A stretch of DNA of 32,524 bases from an uncultured Clostridia bacterium (GCA_944372665.1 CALVZV010000013.1:1-32524); one strand, 5' to 3'; shown: positions 20,401 through 28,134, counted from the first letter of the stretch. Notes: generated from the letters alone by a model not told the origin. Numbers and translations are program-made.

Positions 20401-21163
20401 TTACGCCTATTTCCGAGGCAAGACGTTTTAATTCGGGCAAAACCTTCAGCTCGTCTTCCAGCCCGTGATTTTGAAGCTCGATATAGAAATCGCCCTCGGC
20501 GAACATTCCCTTCAGACGAAGCGCGTAAGTCATGGCTTCGTCGTATTTTCCCTGCAGGATCTTTTTGGGCACGGCGCCCGCTATGCACGCCGTCAGACAT
20601 ATAAGGTGTGAGGAATAACGCTCCAAAAGCTCAAGGTCTATCCTCGGTTTGTAATAGAAACCGTCTATCCAGGCATAAGAATTCAGCTTGGAAAGATTTT
20701 TGTAGCCCTCATAGTCCTTTGCAAGCAGTACGAGGTGGTAATACCTGGAATCGTCCGTGCTTTTGGCTTCGTGCGAGTGCATGTCGTCCACTACGTAAAA
20801 TTCGCAGCCGACTATGGGACGGATCCCGGCTTTTTTGCACAGGTCGACGAATTTTATCGTCGCATACATATTTCCGTGGTCCGTCATCGCCAAAGCCGGC
20901 ATTTTCAATGCCTTGGCCGTGTCGACGAGACGGTTCAGCGGCGCCGCTCCGTCCAGCAGCGAATATTCCGTGTGTACGTGCAGATGTACGAAATTGTCCG
21001 GTGCCGATTTGGCAAACAGCTTGTTAAAAAGTTTCTGCTCCGGCTCCGCAGACTTTTTTTCTCCGCCTTTTGCGGGAGATGCGTCCTTTAAGCTTTCCGC
21101 CTGCGCCGTACCTTCGCCGCCTGCCGCGGCGGGTGCGGTGACTTTATCCGAAGTATCTGTCAT
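17432..21163 (-). CDS. dnaE: DNA polymerase III alpha subunit DnaE
   Basis: A 1243-residue replicative polymerase subunit. The PHP domain starts at HLHVHTEYSLLDG (about 60-72) and keeps TDHGNMY and later metal ligands. The palm has GKGRGSGVGS and PDFDID, with catalytic Asp 451 and 453; the third is in LLKMDFLAL. The helix-hairpin-helix and beta-binding regions follow (NKSHAAAYAYLCYETAFYK). An OB fold (GGIITKITLKRTKDGKEMA) and a small C-terminal domain end the protein. Residues 1-57 are an unusual Ala/Lys/Glu-rich extension before the PHP domain. The ATG at 21163 has GAGG seven bases upstream. An in-frame ATG at 21169 overlaps the whiA stop but is too close to the GAGG. Confidence 0.96.
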   Translation of the reverse strand: MTDTSDKVTAPAAAGGEGTAQAESLKDASPAKGGEKKSAEPEQKLFNKLFAKSAPDNFVHLHVHTEYSLLDGAAPLNRLVDTAKALKMPALAMTDHGNMYATIKFVDLCKKAGIRPIVGCEFYVVDDMHSHEAKSTDDSRYYHLVLLAKDYEGYKNLSKLNSYAWIDGFYYKPRIDLELLERYSSHLICLTACIAGAVPKKILQGKYDEAMTYALRLKGMFAEGDFYIELQNHGLEDELKVLPELKRLASEIGVKCVATNDSHYILKEDAEMHDILLCIGTASYQDDANRMKWLPNDSFYLKSRKEMAKLFEDEYLDVTYEIALKCDFEFPEKHYQVPDYICPDGLKPAEYLRKLTYEGLLRRYGTITPAIKERADTELDVIITMGFPDYYLIVWDFIFWAKKHDIPIGKGRGSGVGSIVAYAIGITDVEPLKYDLIFERFLNKDRTSMPDFDIDICYNRRGEVIQYVKEKYGAHRISQIITFGKMKKKQAIKDVARVFRLPFQDVTKMTKGIGNFGEEDKKVHIPDLIDPNGKYLVNDLYELYKSDPSVKKVIDIAAKIEGMPRNTSIHAAGVVIYRNPAIDTIPLAKNGDEITTQFDMIEVEGLGLLKMDFLALMTLTDIKMAHDYVLKATGRDVDFDKLGYEDPAVYELISTGQTDAVFQLEGEGMKKFLTRLKPVCMEDIIAGISLYRPGPLKDIDKFLFNRKHADSIAYKTEALKDILKVTSGIIVYQEQAMMITRKLAGYTMTDADNFRSIISKKKADKIPIEREKFIHGKVDADGKVLIPGCVRNGISEETALNIFQEMESFASYAFNKSHAAAYAYLCYETAFYKLYYPTEFMAAVLNNRINKPDDTKKYMAVLKLMNIALLPPDINKSETYFTPEKAGIRYGLGCIKNVGIAVTDEIVRLRNEDGPFIDLYDFIKRLGAGQQVNKRVIESLIYGGALDSFNMTRATLLANYERILQEIDTERKTRQQRESTGQMDMFSMFASGSEAAFMPKPFEYAYLKELPNREKLLKEKEMTGMYLTGHVFDGYEKEFEIFNFNTSMIPRHSDDDEETDPEASEEIESAGEPAISDGMDVNTGGIITKITLKRTKDGKEMAILSLEDMYDNIECIMLARALMLGKKYLEQDALVRIRGRLSYRDGECKIYVSELTPWELKEKDSSDIKPDARVLYFNLSDSDIADKDKLERINSVLNAHPGMNSVKFQHARKLHGHSAKVGNLEAVARELIGILGPENVKIK

Positions 21164-21165
21164 AT

Positions 21166-22155
21166 TCATTCCTCTATAGAGTCGCCCAAAGCGATCAGTT
21201 TTTTGAGCCTGTGATTTACCGCGCCGCGGCTGGGCGCCGAGGGCAGCATCTCGCTTAGCATGCTAAGCGTGGCATCGGGATTGGCAAGCCTGAAATCGAC
21301 GATCTGTTTCGACATCTCGTCCAGGGTGTCGTAAAGCCCCGCGCGTATTATTTTGTTGATTGCCTCGGTCTGCTTTACGGAAGCGTTGACGGTTTTGGCT
21401 ATGTTGGCGCTTTCGCAGTTGGTGTAGCGGTTGGAATTGTTCTTCACCAGGCGGTACACCATAATGTTTTGTAATTCGCACGCCGCGCTGACCGCGCCCA
21501 TCCTGACGAACATGTCAAAAATAGATTCGGCTTCTTTCAGATATACCGAATATATGCCGGAACGACGGCGCTTTTTGGCTATTGTGCCCATTTCGCACAG
21601 AATGTCCGTCACCGAATCTGCCAGCGTTTCGTTAGGCAGCGAAAAATCCATATAGTATCCGCCGGAGCTTTTCCCCGAATCGGTTTGAGGTACGGAAACC
21701 GTACCACAGGCTACGAATAAACCCTTTATAAAGCTGATTTTGCAGCAATCGCTCTTTAATAGCTTTTCGGGCACCTGCGCGCCGAAATCGCCGAAAGAGG
21801 GGAGTACGCCCTCTGAATTCAGTTTGCCGAAAACGTCATCTCCGGTGAGGGAGAACTCGTACAGCGTCTTGAAGCCCACTTCGCGGTTGGAAACGTGGCG
21901 CGACACAACGGGTTCGACCTTGGTCAGCGTGTAGACGATAGCCACGCATTTTGCGATAAGCTCCGCGTCGTAATGGCTGACTTTTATGCCGTAGCCGGCG
22001 TTGGACACCAAAAAATTGCCGGAACCGCGAATGACGCCTGCCAGAAAGGCGCATTTACAGCACCTTTTGGAAATTTTCTGAGTTATTATCTCGTTTTTTG
22101 CCGCCGCACTGAAAGCCGGAGTAGTTTCGGCGCCGCTAAGGTTTGCCTGTGGCAT
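21166..22155 (-). CDS. whiA: WhiA, DNA-binding regulator
   Basis: A 329-residue WhiA, slightly longer than the usual 310-320. The N-terminal degenerate LAGLIDADG-homing-endonuclease fold includes KCAFLAGVIRGSGNF. The C-terminal helix-turn-helix includes NCESANIAKTVNAS, then the conserved LDEMSKQIVDFRLANPDATLSMLSEML and SRGAVNHRLKKL. WhiA affects cell division and chromosome organisation in Bacillus and sporulation in Streptomyces. The first 17 residues (MPQANLSGAETTPAFSA) extend beyond the usual start and overlap the murB end by 20 bases; GGAAAAGAAG lies just before the ATG. In Clostridia the usual neighbours are rapZ and yvcK, which are missing here. Confidence 0.95.
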   Translation of the reverse strand: MPQANLSGAETTPAFSAAAKNEIITQKISKRCCKCAFLAGVIRGSGNFLVSNAGYGIKVSHYDAELIAKCVAIVYTLTKVEPVVSRHVSNREVGFKTLYEFSLTGDDVFGKLNSEGVLPSFGDFGAQVPEKLLKSDCCKISFIKGLFVACGTVSVPQTDSGKSSGGYYMDFSLPNETLADSVTDILCEMGTIAKKRRRSGIYSVYLKEAESIFDMFVRMGAVSAACELQNIMVYRLVKNNSNRYTNCESANIAKTVNASVKQTEAINKIIRAGLYDTLDEMSKQIVDFRLANPDATLSMLSEMLPSAPSRGAVNHRLKKLIALGDSIEE

Positions 22156-23050
22156 CTTCTTTTCCTATTATTTCTATTTCGGGCGTAAGATCGATATCGA
22201 ATTTTCGCTTTACCGTATACGCCGCCAGTTCCATCAGCTTCAGATAATCGTCCGCCGACGCGCCGCCGCGGTTCACGATGAATCCCGCATGCTTTTCCGA
22301 GATCTCCGCGCCGCCTATTCGCGTGCCTTTCAGCCCGCATTTGTCTATGTAATATCCGGCGCCGATCCCGCAGTCAGTCTTTTTGAACGTCGAACCCAGC
22401 GAAGGAAGGGAAGGCTGAAGTTCGTGCCTGAGTTTTTTGAAGTACTCGGTCTTTGCCTTCACGTTGGCGCCGTGTTCGAGTCTTAACGTCGCGCCGAGTA
22501 TTATCCTGTTCTTGAATGCGTCGGCGCTGGAACGGTACGAAAAGGGGATATCACTGCCTTTAAGCACAGCCACTTCACCGGTTCTAAGGTCAAATACAGT
22601 AGCCTCAGCTACCAATTCTCCCGTTTCTCTGCCGAACGCACCGGCATTTGTCTTTATCATTCCGCCGAGTGTGGCGGGTATCGAAACGAGTTCTTCCGCT
22701 CCGCTCAGACCGTATTCGGCAGTGATTTCGGAAATGGTTTTCATCGGAATCCCGGCGCTGAGTTTCAGCTCGTTTGTATGCCGCTCTATGCACCTTATTC
22801 CGACGGTGGAGACCATTATACCGTCAAAGCCTCCGTCCAGTATCAGCACGTTGGAGCCCGTTCCGAACGGGAACAGCCTCAGCGAGAACGCCGAGGAGAT
22901 TTCCTTCAGACTTTCCAGCGCTTTTACCGACTCCGGATAAGCTGTTATCAGCGCCTTTCCGCCTGCTCGGAACGTGGTGAGTTCCCTGCCTCCGAGTCCG
23001 GTTTTGAAGGCTATTTTTCTGTCGTTCAACTCGTTGATAAGTTTTAGCAT
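22136..23050 (-). CDS. murB: UDP-N-acetylenolpyruvoylglucosamine reductase MurB
   Basis: A 304-residue FAD enzyme that reduces UDP-GlcNAc-enolpyruvate to UDP-MurNAc in peptidoglycan synthesis. FAD-binding motifs are TTFRAGGKA (25-33), GTGSNVLI (63-70) and SIPATLGGMIKTNAGAFG (123-140). The catalytic residues are Arg 173 (SYR), Ser 220 (GSTFKK) and Glu 291 (TPEIEI). The motif CGLKGTRIGGAEISEKHAGFIVN marks a type II MurB. The start lies directly after the stop of the YkvI-like gene. The only GGAG is 16 bases upstream, so initiation probably relies on coupling to the upstream gene. Confidence 0.97.
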   Translation of the reverse strand: MLKLINELNDRKIAFKTGLGGRELTTFRAGGKALITAYPESVKALESLKEISSAFSLRLFPFGTGSNVLILDGGFDGIMVSTVGIRCIERHTNELKLSAGIPMKTISEITAEYGLSGAEELVSIPATLGGMIKTNAGAFGRETGELVAEATVFDLRTGEVAVLKGSDIPFSYRSSADAFKNRIILGATLRLEHGANVKAKTEYFKKLRHELQPSLPSLGSTFKKTDCGIGAGYYIDKCGLKGTRIGGAEISEKHAGFIVNRGGASADDYLKLMELAAYTVKRKFDIDLTPEIEIIGKEDATGKP

Positions 23051-23051
23051 A

Positions 23052-23993
23052 TTATATCAAATCACACTCCTTTTTACAAGGACTTTTAAAGTTAATTACG
23101 GCTCTGACGACAGCCAGGATCAGCAGTGCCAAGGCTATCAGCGACATTACCGGGTATAAACAGCCTACTATGAATTTAAGTCCCAGCGACGAAGCCGTCA
23201 GCGCCGCGGCGGTCGTCACGAAGGGGCGCATGCCGCTTTTTTTGCAGCCTGTCTTCAGCGCCGCAGCGGCGCTGGTCACGCTTCCCAGTGCCAAAGCCGC
23301 TACCATGGGAATCTTAAGTCCTGCCGCAGAGGCGTTTTCCACGGCAGGAAGCATTTTGTCTTCGGCGCCGCGAACGGCCAGGAGAAACAAGCAAATTACC
23401 AGCGTTGTGAACAGAGCTATCAAAAGCGCGGTAAAGCATTTTCCCCAAAACGAAAATCTGTCGGCGTACCGTGATACCGTCATTGCCGGAATCAGCACGT
23501 TCATGGCGGCGTAACCTGCCGGAAGCACGCTGAAGGTAACGCTGCCCATATCCGTTTTCCATCCGTTTTTAACCGATACCGCTATAGCCAGCGCGGCTGC
23601 AAACGGTACGGTTGCCGCCGTAACGTACTTGAAAACTTTTTCGGGAGATTTCGACAGCACAAGCGACGCCGGGGCGGTTATTATTCCTCCGCCTGTCGCT
23701 CCGAAAAGATTTTGACCGAGCGCTTCTCCAAGCGCGAAAGAAGCCGTAAGGAATAGAGCCGTTTGCAGGGTTATGACGCTTTTGATAACGTATGCGCGGC
23801 CCGGCAGCAGATTGTTTTCGGCATTGCTGCCCAGCGACATGAACGCCAGCGCGCCCAAAGCGGACACGACGCCGGCAGTCAGCGCTCCCCAAAAGCCCGT
23901 ATCTGCAAAAAAGACGACGCATTCTCTGCCCGAGACGAATCCCGCGCCCATAAGAGTGCCTATGAAGATAAAACAAACGCAGATATATTTCAT
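23052..23993 (-). CDS. YkvI-like multi-pass membrane protein
   Basis: A 313-residue membrane protein with about ten hydrophobic segments. It opens with the family-type motif IGTLMGAGFVSGRECVVFFA, as in YkvI proteins of the APC (LeuT-fold) superfamily. No transported substrate is established for YkvI as far as I know. Hydrophobic helices run throughout, and the tail FKSPCKKECDLI is basic and cytoplasmic. The gene sits between an ABC transporter and murB on the same strand, with its stop one base before the murB start. Its ribosome site AGAGGCGG lies inside a strong hairpin. A transport role is inferred from topology. Confidence 0.75.
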   Translation of the reverse strand: MKYICVCFIFIGTLMGAGFVSGRECVVFFADTGFWGALTAGVVSALGALAFMSLGSNAENNLLPGRAYVIKSVITLQTALFLTASFALGEALGQNLFGATGGGIITAPASLVLSKSPEKVFKYVTAATVPFAAALAIAVSVKNGWKTDMGSVTFSVLPAGYAAMNVLIPAMTVSRYADRFSFWGKCFTALLIALFTTLVICLFLLAVRGAEDKMLPAVENASAAGLKIPMVAALALGSVTSAAAALKTGCKKSGMRPFVTTAAALTASSLGLKFIVGCLYPVMSLIALALLILAVVRAVINFKSPCKKECDLI

Positions 23994-24024
23994 GCCCGCC
24001 TCTAAATTTTACTTAGCGGCGGGC
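23994..24024 (-). promoter_or_regulatory. Hairpin that buries the ribosome site of the YkvI-like gene
   Basis: On the minus-strand mRNA, GCCCGCC (24024-24018) pairs with GGCGGGC (24000-23994). An inner CTAA/TTAG pair extends the stem past one mismatch. The second arm contains the ribosome site and ends directly at the ATG. No T tract follows, so it is not a standard terminator. Confidence 0.6.
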
Positions 24025-24034
24025 AGATGTATTC

Positions 24035-24823
24035 CTAAAAGAACTTCTCGGCGATTTTTTCAAGCAGCGCCACAACCAGATACATCGCCGTTGCCATTAC
24101 GCACAGTATCAGTGTCGACGCCATGACCAGGTCGAGTTTGAAAACCTGTCCGCCGTAAACCAACAGGTAGCCCAGCCCTTCTCGCGAAACGAGGTATTCG
24201 CCCATGATGGTGCCAACCCAGCTGAGTCCGACATTGATTTTGAGTATAGACAGTATATTCGGTATATTGGCGGGAAACACCAGTTTTATAAAGATTTTGC
24301 CTTTGCCCGCGCCCATCGAGCGCAGCAGATCTATTTTGTCGCGGTCAACGCTCTGAAAACCCTGCAGAGCCGATATTACCGTAATTATCAGGCATATCAT
24401 CAAAGCCATGGTGATAATGGCGCCCTTGCCGGCGCCTACCCAGATGATTATTAGCGGTCCGAGCGCTATTTTGGGCAGGGAATTGAGGACGATGAGATAC
24501 GGTTCCAAAGCGTCGGAAAGAAATTTGTTCCACCACAAAGCCACGGCGATCAGAGTGCCCAGCGCGGTCGAAATCAAAAAGCTCACCACCGTTTCCCATA
24601 GAGTCGCGCCCGTATGAACAAACAGTTCGCCCGACTCGTACAAAGAAGCTATGCTTTTTACCACGCGCGAGGGCGACGAGGTTATGAACGGATCCGCCCA
24701 CTCCAGCGCGGCAGACAGCTCCCATAATCCGAAAAAGACTATCAGTATACCAATCTGAACGATACGGATAACCGTTTTACGGATTCGCTGTTTTTTTAAA
24801 TAATGTTTGTGTTCTTCACTCAT
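24035..24823 (-). CDS. ABC transporter permease, NitT/TauT (SsuC) family
   Basis: A 262-residue inner-membrane permease with six predicted helices after a basic N-terminus (KKQRIRKTVIRI). The family pattern is clear: ITSSPSRVVKSIASLYESGEL near the start, LNSLPKIALGPLIIIWVGAGKG, and the coupling loop RSMGAGKGKIFIKLVFPANIPNIL that docks on the ATPase. The motif MGEYLVSREGLGYLL is near the end. It overlaps the ATPase gene by eight bases. The family imports nitrate, taurine or sulfonates, or pyrimidine vitamin precursors; the sequence does not decide which. Confidence 0.9.
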   Translation of the reverse strand: MSEEHKHYLKKQRIRKTVIRIVQIGILIVFFGLWELSAALEWADPFITSSPSRVVKSIASLYESGELFVHTGATLWETVVSFLISTALGTLIAVALWWNKFLSDALEPYLIVLNSLPKIALGPLIIIWVGAGKGAIITMALMICLIITVISALQGFQSVDRDKIDLLRSMGAGKGKIFIKLVFPANIPNILSILKINVGLSWVGTIMGEYLVSREGLGYLLVYGGQVFKLDLVMASTLILCVMATAMYLVVALLEKIAEKFF

Positions 24824-25562
24824 TGGGCGCCTCCATATCCATCCAGATGTTTTTGAAGTATGTCGGAAAGTTCTTGAGTTCGCGCCGTTTCAGCGGCGTC
24901 AGGTTCTTGTCCAGACCTATGGAATAAACGCTTTTGACGGTTGCAGGTCGTGAACTCAAAACGATCACTCGGTCCGCCATGGACACGGCTTCGTTGATGT
25001 CGTGAGTTACCAGAACCGCCGTTTTTTCTTCGGCTTTTATGATCCTGAGCACGTCGTCGCAAACGTACAGCCTGGTCTGGAAGTCGAGAGCCGAAAAAGG
25101 CTCGTCCAGAAGCATCAGATTGGGTTTGGACACCAGCGTGCGAATCAGCGCCGCGCGCTGACGCATGCCTCCCGACAGCTCGGAGGGGCGTTTTTTTCTG
25201 AATTCGCGCAGTCCGTATTTTTCCAGCAGCTCGTCGGCGTACTGTCTGGCTTCTTTCAGGTTCGCGCCCGCGATCTCGGGCTGCAGCAGCACGTTTTTTG
25301 CGATCGAACGCCATTCGAAAAGCCCGTCGCGCTGCGGCATATACGCTATTTTGGCGGCTTCCGTCTTGATAATATCTCCGCCAGACGGGGCTATAAGCCC
25401 CGCCATTATCTTGAGCAGAGTGGTTTTTCCGGAACCGGACGGTCCGACGATAGCCACAAATTCTTTCTCATCTATCCCAAAGTTTACGTCCTTTATCGCT
25501 TCCGTTTCCCCGTCGCGGGAGTGATATGTCAACGATATGTCCCTGAGTTCGACAAGCACCAT
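24816..25562 (-). CDS. ABC transporter ATP-binding protein, NitT/TauT (SsuB) family
   Basis: A 248-residue ATPase that powers the adjacent permease. Walker A is GPSGSGKTT (40-48), the Q loop has Gln 77, and the signature is LSGGMRQR (129-136). Walker B is LMLLDEPFSALD (149-160), and the switch His is 187 in VTHDINEA. All catalytic residues are intact. It starts eight bases after the lipoprotein gene and overlaps the permease gene. The C-terminal 40 residues are charged and may contact the permease. Confidence 0.93.
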   Translation of the reverse strand: MVLVELRDISLTYHSRDGETEAIKDVNFGIDEKEFVAIVGPSGSGKTTLLKIMAGLIAPSGGDIIKTEAAKIAYMPQRDGLFEWRSIAKNVLLQPEIAGANLKEARQYADELLEKYGLREFRKKRPSELSGGMRQRAALIRTLVSKPNLMLLDEPFSALDFQTRLYVCDDVLRIIKAEEKTAVLVTHDINEAVSMADRVIVLSSRPATVKSVYSIGLDKNLTPLKRRELKNFPTYFKNIWMDMEAPNE

Positions 25563-25570
25563 TTCCCGAC

Positions 25571-26578
25571 TCAGCCTCCGTACAGCTCGTAGGCTATCGA
25601 GTTGTCTATTATGTCGCCGAACGCCACGTCGCCTTCTAGAGTGCCCGCAAAACGCAGTATCTCTATAAACTTGTCGTAATCCTTTTCTTCCATAACGGGC
25701 GTGGTCTTGTACGCGTCGATGGCTTTGTAGGCGTCCACGGCTTTGGCAAGCAGCTCCTCAGAGGTGTCGGGGAAAGAGGGGGCCACTGCCGAGGCTATCG
25801 CTTCGGAGGAGGATTCCGTCACGAAATCGATACCTTTTATAATGGCGCGCATAAATTTTAAAACCGTGTCGCGGTTTTCCGAAATGTATTTTTTGGTAGC
25901 CATAAAGCAAGTATATGGCACTTCGCCTGCGGCGGCGCCCACAGAAGCCAGGATATAGCCCTTGCCTTCCTGTTCATAGGTGGAAGCAACCGGTTCGAAC
26001 ATCGTGCACACGTCGCCGGTCCCCGACTCGAAAGCGGCGGTGATCAGATCGAATTGCACGTCGTAATTTATCTTTACGTTTTCGCCGTCGTTAAGCCCGT
26101 TAAGGTACATCGCGTACTCAAGCGTCATCGCAGGCATGCCGCCCTTGCGGCCGCCGATGATCTCCTTGCCGGCAAGGTGCGACCAGCTGAAGTTCTCGTC
26201 CGCCGTCCTGCCTATCAGGAAAGAGCCGTCCTTATTGGTCAGCTGTCCGAACACTACGGGGTAGTTGTTGCTGCCCGCGGCTTTGACGTAGATTGCGGCT
26301 TCGGGACCCATAAGCCCGATGTCCGCCTGACCGCTCAGCACCGCAGTCATGGATTTGTCCGCGCCTCCGCCGTTGGTAAGCTCGATTTTAAGACCCTCTT
26401 CCTCGAAATACCCTTCGTTAAGAGCGACGTAGAGAGGGGCATAAAATACCGAGTGCGTAACTTCGTTCAGCCTGACAGTGGTCAGACCGTCGTCTTTTTT
26501 TTCGCATGCCGTCACAAAAAACGTCATGCAAAGAGCAATTAACGCCGTAATAAGTATTGCGGCTATCGTTTTTTTCAT
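25571..26578 (-). CDS. Lipoprotein substrate-binding protein, NMT1/SsuA-like
   Basis: A 335-residue solute-binding lipoprotein. The signal peptide (MKKTIAAILITALIALC) ends at a lipobox FVTAC, with Cys 25 as the lipid anchor. The mature protein begins with the family motif NEVTHSVFYAPLYVALNEGYFEEEG, then GGADKSMTAVLSGQADIGLMGPEAA. This fits NMT1/THI5-like or SsuA-like binding proteins. Candidate ligands are sulfonates, nitrate or pyrimidine/riboflavin-type compounds; no riboswitch or linked biosynthetic gene decides the matter. It is the first gene of the minus-strand block, with AGGAGG before the ATG. Confidence 0.9.
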   Translation of the reverse strand: MKKTIAAILITALIALCMTFFVTACEKKDDGLTTVRLNEVTHSVFYAPLYVALNEGYFEEEGLKIELTNGGGADKSMTAVLSGQADIGLMGPEAAIYVKAAGSNNYPVVFGQLTNKDGSFLIGRTADENFSWSHLAGKEIIGGRKGGMPAMTLEYAMYLNGLNDGENVKINYDVQFDLITAAFESGTGDVCTMFEPVASTYEQEGKGYILASVGAAAGEVPYTCFMATKKYISENRDTVLKFMRAIIKGIDFVTESSSEAIASAVAPSFPDTSEELLAKAVDAYKAIDAYKTTPVMEEKDYDKFIEILRFAGTLEGDVAFGDIIDNSIAYELYGG

Positions 26579-26636
26579 AAAGAAACCTCCTCATAAAATC
26601 ACTACATACTATGAGTCCGTTTCCGAAGCGGGTGAC

Positions 26637-26665
26637 ATTATGTGCCAAATTGATTTTTTAGTGAA
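26637..26665 (-). promoter_or_regulatory. Promoter of the ABC transporter block
   Basis: Minus strand: TTCACT (26665-26660), 17-base spacer, CATAAT (26642-26637). The leader of about 50 bases has a 6-bp stem CTCATA/TATGAG just before AGGAGG. It may also feed the murB-whiA-dnaE genes, since I see no terminator in between. Confidence 0.6.
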
Positions 26666-26670
26666 CTCCG

Positions 26671-26699
26671 TTGTATTCGTTGCGCGCGTGTGTTATATT
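26671..26699 (+). promoter_or_regulatory. Promoter of the surface protein, predicted leaderless start
   Basis: TTGTAT (26671-26676), 17-base spacer, TATATT (26694-26699). The expected start point is about 26706, inside the run of three ATG codons (26704-26712). No Shine-Dalgarno sequence is present. It overlaps the back of the divergent promoter. Confidence 0.6.
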
Positions 26700-26703
26700 T
26701 GTA

Positions 26704-28113
26704 ATGATGATGAGAACAAAAGTGCTATCCGTTTTAACAGTCGTCTGCGTGATGCTTCTGATGTCGATAGCGGCGGTGTCGGCAGGAGCCGGCGCGGGCG
26801 TTTTTGCCGAAGCTGCCGGGGCTTTCCCCGAAATTATGCTTTCGCACGTTCCCGCCGAAGGCGAATATGTTTCCTATGTGACCGTGACGATAAACTGGAA
26901 CGGCGTAGAAAAGTATAAATACGGAATCATAATAAACGACAGCCCCGAGGTCGTACGCGACTATACGGAACCGTTCAGACTGACGGACGAGGGAACCGTC
27001 AGGATATACGCGTATTATTACGACGCCGACCGGAATATAGTATCGGTATCGCGCACCGTGGATTTCATAGATTCTACCGCGCCGTATTTTACCGGCGACG
27101 TTTCGTGCACCGTCGATTTTTCCGAAGGAAAAAGCGCCTGGATACAGATAAGCGCCAGGGACGATCTCAGCGGCATAGCCAAAATGTATGTCGGCGCGCC
27201 CTCGGGCGAACAGCAGCTGATGACCCTGGTCGACGGAGCTAACGCCACCTATGCGGCGGAATGTTCGGTCTACGGCGACGCCGTCACCGTTACCGCCGAA
27301 GACAGGGCGGGCAACAAGACGTCTTTCGATTACGATCTTAGATACCTGGACCGTGCCAAAATAGCCGAATACGCGGCACTTTACGCTCAGGCGGATCCCG
27401 TTCGTTTCACCACCGAGGGCTGGGCGGAGTTCCAGTCGGCGTTCGAAGCGCTTGAGGACGCGCTGATGCGCGGCAAAACCCAATCCGGCGAGATTTTGGC
27501 GGCGGAACAGCGAGTTATGCTGGCGTCGGGCAGAGGTGTCAAGGCGGTCGTGCGCTATGCGGAAATCAACGCGGATCTGCCTACGGGACTCAGCGTTCCC
27601 AATGTGGATTTGAGTTTGACCGACGCGCTGATAGGCTCGGACTTTATTATCGAGGTCGCCTCGGCAAAGGCGGCGGCGGAAGAAATTTCTTCTAACGAAA
27701 GCGCGGCGGCGCTGTTGTCCGGATACAAAAATCCCGTCGTTTCCTCGTTCAGCATATCCTTTAGTTCGGCATCCCGAAACGTGACGTTAGGCGAACCGTT
27801 AACCGTGACTGTGAATATGCCGTCTATGTCGTCGGTAGCAAAGATCTACGTGTATTCTTCCGGCGCGTTAAGGCAGATATCCTCCTCGATAAATTCCGGA
27901 CGGATAACTTTTACCGTTTCCGGTTCGGGCGACTATTATTTGGTGGGCGACGACGAGAGACAAATCGGCGAGAGCGAAAAGGGAGTGACTATTGGCGACA
28001 AATTCTTTCCGGCCTCTATGCTGTGGACGGCGGGCGGAATAGTCGTCGGCGTGGCGGCGCTTTCGGGCGTAGGCGCGTTTTTGATACTCTATTTTAAAAA
28101 CAAGAAGAAATGA
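26704..28113 (+). CDS. Membrane-anchored surface protein with Ig-like and FIVAR-like regions
   Basis: A 469-residue exported protein. The signal peptide (RTKVLSVLTVVCVMLLMSIAAVSA) probably ends between residues 28 and 38. Residues of about 45-130 resemble a chitobiase-C-terminal/Ig-like beta domain (YTEPFRLTDEGTVRIYAYYYD, then IDSTAPYF). A second beta domain follows with a Cys pair (SCTVDF, AAECSVY) and VTAEDRAGNKTSFDYDL. Residues of about 235-275 (FTTEGWAEFQSAFEALEDAL) look like a FIVAR helical unit. A further beta region precedes a C-terminal membrane helix (MLWTAGGIVVGVAALSGVGAFL) and KNKKK. The role is unknown; adhesion or envelope binding is plausible. Three in-frame ATGs are possible starts. 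Confidence 0.8.
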   Translation: MMMRTKVLSVLTVVCVMLLMSIAAVSAGAGAGVFAEAAGAFPEIMLSHVPAEGEYVSYVTVTINWNGVEKYKYGIIINDSPEVVRDYTEPFRLTDEGTVRIYAYYYDADRNIVSVSRTVDFIDSTAPYFTGDVSCTVDFSEGKSAWIQISARDDLSGIAKMYVGAPSGEQQLMTLVDGANATYAAECSVYGDAVTVTAEDRAGNKTSFDYDLRYLDRAKIAEYAALYAQADPVRFTTEGWAEFQSAFEALEDALMRGKTQSGEILAAEQRVMLASGRGVKAVVRYAEINADLPTGLSVPNVDLSLTDALIGSDFIIEVASAKAAAEEISSNESAAALLSGYKNPVVSSFSISFSSASRNVTLGEPLTVTVNMPSMSSVAKIYVYSSGALRQISSSINSGRITFTVSGSGDYYLVGDDERQIGESEKGVTIGDKFFPASMLWTAGGIVVGVAALSGVGAFLILYFKNKKK

Positions 28114-28134
28114 AATTAATTAAACCGGAGGGAA

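Noticed and set aside
26579..26640. Possible TPP or other riboswitch before the NMT1-like lipoprotein gene
   Set aside because: The leader is about 50 bases, too short for a TPP element, and shows only one small hairpin.
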